A stretch of DNA of 8,911 bases. It comes from Candidatus Arcticimaribacter sp. UBA7428. GTDB lineage: Bacteria > Bacteroidota > Bacteroidia > Flavobacteriales > Flavobacteriaceae. The notes under the pieces are model-generated. The model did not search any database. It saw only the letters and a list, made by a program, of their open reading frames with translations, and had not been told where the DNA came from. The DNA lies in contig DLQQ01000058.1 of the NCBI GenBank assembly GCA_002477625.1, forward strand, positions 61,739 to 70,649, read 5' to 3'. Positions within the stretch are counted from its first letter, which is position 1, and each line of letters opens with the position of its first letter. A program made the position numbers and the translations under genes. Shown here piece after piece: positions 6,434 through 8,911 of the stretch.

Positions 6434-7048
6434 ATGCATATAGCGATAGCCGGTAATATTGGCGCAGGAAAAACAAGCCTTACAGATTTACTTTCAAAAC
6501 ATTATAAATGGCAAGGGCATTTTGAAGAAGTTGTCGAAAACCCCTATCTAGATGACTTTTATCATCAAATGGAACGATGGTCATTCAACCTTCAAATCTA
6601 TTTTTTAAACAGTCGATTTGGTCAGCTGATCGAAATACAAAAGAGTGGAAAGAATGTAATTCAAGACCGAAGTATTTATGAGGATGCTCATATTTTCGCG
6701 CCCAATCTGCATGCGATGGGTTTACTCTCCCAAAGAGATTACCAAAATTATAAGTCGCTTTTTGAGTTGATGGAAAACATGGTAACGGGACCCGATTTGA
6801 TGATTTATTTACGCTCCAGCATTCCAAATTTGGTAGGTAATATTCACAAGAGAGGTAGGGAGTTTGAAAATTCCATCAGTATCGATTATTTGAGTCGTTT
6901 GAATGAGCGTTACGAAGCTTGGATTCACAATTACGACAAGGGAAAATTATTAATCATCGATGTTGATGAGTTGGATTTCGTGGACACAGCGGTCGATATG
7001 AAATCCATTGTTGATCGTATAGATGCTAAAATAAAAGAATTATCCTAA
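6434..7048 (+). CDS. Deoxynucleoside kinase (dNK/dGK-dAK family)
   Basis: This 204-residue cytoplasmic kinase phosphorylates deoxynucleosides to 5'-monophosphates in the salvage pathway. The P-loop is GNIGAGKTS (7-15), the substrate-side acid is E35 in VVENPY, and DRS (78-80, in QDRSIYEDAHIF) is the family's E/DRS motif with the catalytic-site arginine. The LID arginines are in HKRGREFE (R140, R142). Length and motif order are normal for bacterial members. Whether it prefers deoxyadenosine, deoxyguanosine or others cannot be told. It is transcribed away from the methionine operon and ends at the shared terminator, so it appears to be a single-gene unit unrelated to methionine metabolism. The ATG is chosen because the P-loop then falls at the usual distance from the N-terminus; no Shine-Dalgarno sequence is evident. 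Confidence 0.93.
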   Translation: MHIAIAGNIGAGKTSLTDLLSKHYKWQGHFEEVVENPYLDDFYHQMERWSFNLQIYFLNSRFGQLIEIQKSGKNVIQDRSIYEDAHIFAPNLHAMGLLSQRDYQNYKSLFELMENMVTGPDLMIYLRSSIPNLVGNIHKRGREFENSISIDYLSRLNERYEAWIHNYDKGKLLIIDVDELDFVDTAVDMKSIVDRIDAKIKELS

Positions 7049-7051
7049 AAC

Positions 7052-7080
7052 AAAAAAATCGGCTTAAAGCCGATTTTTTT
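7052..7080. terminator. Bidirectional intrinsic terminator
   Basis: The arms 7052-7064 and 7068-7080 are perfectly complementary around a TAA loop. The GC-rich core is ATCGGCT/AGCCGAT, flanked by a run of A on the left and a run of T on the right. It therefore gives a hairpin plus U-tract on both strands. It sits 4 bases after the kinase stop and 22 bases beyond the hppA stop, serving both convergent genes. Confidence 0.92.
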
Positions 7081-7101
7081 TATTTGTAAAAAGAAAGAAA
7101 C

Positions 7102-8911
7102 TTAATTCTCTACATGAAGCTCAACCTCTTTTATAGCAGCAATTGATGCCTCAACCTCTGCTTCTGTACCTTTTATTTTTTTAACTTCAGTTTTAACTGT
7201 TCCATCTTCGGAAGTAGTTGTTGTGATCGTAGCTTCCATCATATCGGCTTCTGAAGCGTCAACCTCAACGCGAATCTCTTTACGAATTTCTTGCGCTACT
7301 GCAGTTTCTACATCATGTGATCCGATAATTGGAGCAATCACTAAACTCACCAAACAGGTAAGTTTAATTAAAATGTTCATTGATGGTCCAGAAGTATCCT
7401 TAAAAGGATCTCCAACCGTATCTCCAGTCACAGCAGCCTTGTGTGCTTCTGAACCTTTGTAGGTCATTTCTCCTTTAATTTCTACACCAGCTTCGAATGA
7501 TTTTTTGGCATTATCCCATGCACCACCCGCGTTATTTTGAAAGATAGCCCACATAACACCACTCACACATACTCCAGCCATATAACCTCCTAAAGGTTCA
7601 GCTCCAAATAACACACCAACGATGATCGGTGTGATGATCGTAAGTAAACCGGGTAAGATCATTTCTCTTAAGGCAGCTTTGGTAGAAATGTCTACACATT
7701 TAGCATATTCTGGAACCCCAGTGCCTTCCATGATTCCTGGAATCTCTCTGAATTGTCTGCGAACTTCTTCAACCATTTCCATGGCAGCTTTTCCTACAGA
7801 CTCCATTGCTAGGGCAGAAAAAACAACAGGGATCATTCCACCTACGAACAACATGGCCAATACATCGGCTTTGAAAATATTAATTCCATCAATACCCGTA
7901 AAGGTTACATAAGCAGCAAACAAAGCTAAAGCGGTCAAGGCAGCAGATGCAATTGCAAATCCTTTTCCAACAGCAGCAGTAGTATTTCCTACAGAATCTA
8001 AAATATCGGTACGCTCTCTGACTTCAGGAGCTAATTCACTCATTTCAGCAACACCTCCTGCGTTATCCGCAATGGGTCCAAAAGCATCGACAGCTAACTG
8101 CATTGCCGTTGTTGCCATCATAGCTGATGCAGCAAGTGCTACACCGTAAAAACCAGCTAAAGCGTACGAACCATAAATTGCAGCTGCAAATAAAATAACG
8201 GATAAGAATGTAGATTTCATTCCAACCGCAAGACCTGCGATGATGTTGGTTGCAGCTCCAGTAGAACTGTTTTCAACGATGTCCATTACTGGTTTTTTCC
8301 CTAAACTCGTATAGTATGCAGTAACCATTGAAATTAATGCCCCAACTGCAAGTCCAATACAAGCAGCCCAGAATACATTTAAAGACGATATTGATTTGTA
8401 TCCTTCACCGAAGAATTTCATATTCATTGTTTCAGGTAACATCCAATCGATAAGGAAATAACATGCAACAAGTGTAATGGCTATCGCTGCCCAGTTTCCT
8501 AGATCCAATGCCATTTGCACTTTAGATTCTTTAGCGTCATTCGAAGAAATCTTCACAAAGAATGTTCCGATGATCGATGCTAAAATACCAACTCCAGCAA
8601 TTACTATTGGAAGTAAGATTGGTCCCATATTGTTGAATGAATCCACAAACTGACCGTTCAAAGACATATCACGGATTAGGTAATTTCCTAAAACCATTGC
8701 TGCAAGAACTGTTGCGACATAAGAACCAAATAAATCGGCTCCCATTCCCGCTACATCTCCAACATTATCTCCAACGTTGTCTGCAATAGTTGCGGGATTA
8801 CGTGGATCATCTTCAGGAATTCCTGCCTCTACTTTACCTACTAAATCTGCTCCAACATCAGCTGCTTTGGTATAAATACCTCCACCGACACGAGCAAACA
8901 ATGCGATTGAC
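7102..8911 (-). CDS. hppA: Membrane-bound ion-translocating pyrophosphatase (HppA), 5' part missing
   Basis: This integral-membrane pump couples pyrophosphate hydrolysis to ion export. About 602 codons are visible. The frame is open through the window edge (S-I-A-L before [16 protein letters not shown]), so the TTG at 8901 is an internal leucine codon, not a start. Catalytic-loop motifs are intact: [21 protein letters not shown] (about 26-46 of the visible part) and [14 protein letters not shown] (493-506), with many hydrophobic helices between. [10 protein letters not shown] (306-315) has Ala and Gly at the two positions that mark K+-dependent members (Lys and Thr in K+-independent ones). 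The helix after [10 protein letters not shown] has no glutamate where Na+ pumps carry one (DLYE), which favours H+, but the missing N-terminal helices matter for this. A 70-residue acidic tail follows the last helix. Confidence 0.95.
   Translation of the reverse strand, partial: SIALFARVGGGIYTKAADVGADLVGKVEAGIPEDDPRNPATIADNVGDNVGDVAGMGADLFGSYVATVLAAMVLGNYLIRDMSLNGQFVDSFNNMGPILLPIVIAGVGILASIIGTFFVKISSNDAKESKVQMALDLGNWAAIAITLVACYFLIDWMLPETMNMKFFGEGYKSISSLNVFWAACIGLAVGALISMVTAYYTSLGKKPVMDIVENSSTGAATNIIAGLAVGMKSTFLSVILFAAAIYGSYALAGFYGVALAASAMMATTAMQLAVDAFGPIADNAGGVAEMSELAPEVRERTDILDSVGNTTAAVGKGFAIASAALTALALFAAYVTFTGIDGINIFKADVLAMLFVGGMIPVVFSALAMESVGKAAMEMVEEVRRQFREIPGIMEGTGVPEYAKCVDISTKAALREMILPGLLTIITPIIVGVLFGAEPLGGYMAGVCVSGVMWAIFQNNAGGAWDNAKKSFEAGVEIKGEMTYKGSEAHKAAVTGDTVGDPFKDTSGPSMNILIKLTCLVSLVIAPIIGSHDVETAVAQEIRKEIRVEVDASEADMMEATITTTTSEDGTVKTEVKKIKGTEAEVEASIAAIKEVELHVEN

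Noticed and set aside
7622..7912. Plus-strand 96-codon open frame within hppA, with similar ones at 351-638, 2426-2638, 5290-5487 and 7223-7462
   Set aside because: All lie wholly within strongly recognised genes on the other strand and show no family features.
1..8911. CRISPR arrays, tRNA/rRNA genes, mobile elements or a defence system
   Set aside because: No direct-repeat arrays, RNA-gene cloverleaf, transposase or integrase was seen; all coding space is taken by core metabolic genes.

Overview
The window looks like chromosomal DNA of a member of the Bacteroidota, most likely Flavobacteriales. The evidence is AT-rich spacers, a cobalamin methionine synthase split into two genes, a SAM-II (not SAM-I) riboswitch, TAnnTTTG-type promoter boxes, no obvious Shine-Dalgarno sequences, and protein sequences that read as flavobacterial. 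The genus cannot be fixed from what is visible.

Layout. Positions 1-6270 on the minus strand form one tightly packed methionine/SAM operon. In transcription order it runs: TAnnTTTG promoter box (6280-6287), SAM-II riboswitch aptamer (6219-6270), expression platform (6174-6217), metK (SAM synthetase), metY (O-acetylhomoserine sulfhydrylase), a short metX-like homoserine O-acyltransferase, an OsmC-family protein, metZ (O-succinylhomoserine-sulfhydrylase type), the homocysteine-methyltransferase half of MetH, and the first 24 codons of the second MetH half, which leaves the window at base 1. Spacers are +2, +8, +11, -4, 0 and -4 bases, so the genes are probably co-transcribed and translationally coupled. 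A divergent gene (6434-7048, plus strand) encodes a deoxynucleoside kinase. It ends at a symmetric bidirectional terminator (7052-7080) shared with the convergent gene hppA (7102-8911, minus strand, 5' part missing), a K+-dependent-type membrane pyrophosphatase with an extra C-terminal tail.

How the genes work together. The MetX-like enzyme activates homoserine. MetY and/or MetZ put sulfide directly on the activated homoserine to give homocysteine. The two-part MetH methylates it to methionine, and MetK turns methionine into SAM. SAM then binds the leader of the same transcript and shuts expression down, which closes the feedback loop. The OsmC protein, a probable thiol peroxidase, sits among the sulfur-handling genes without a known step.

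The most interesting signal is in the metK leader. A perfect 12-nt anti-aptamer lies downstream of the SAM-II core, and a competing 8-bp hairpin covers the bases just upstream of the metK start codon. Together they give a complete two-state translational switch that can be read from sequence.
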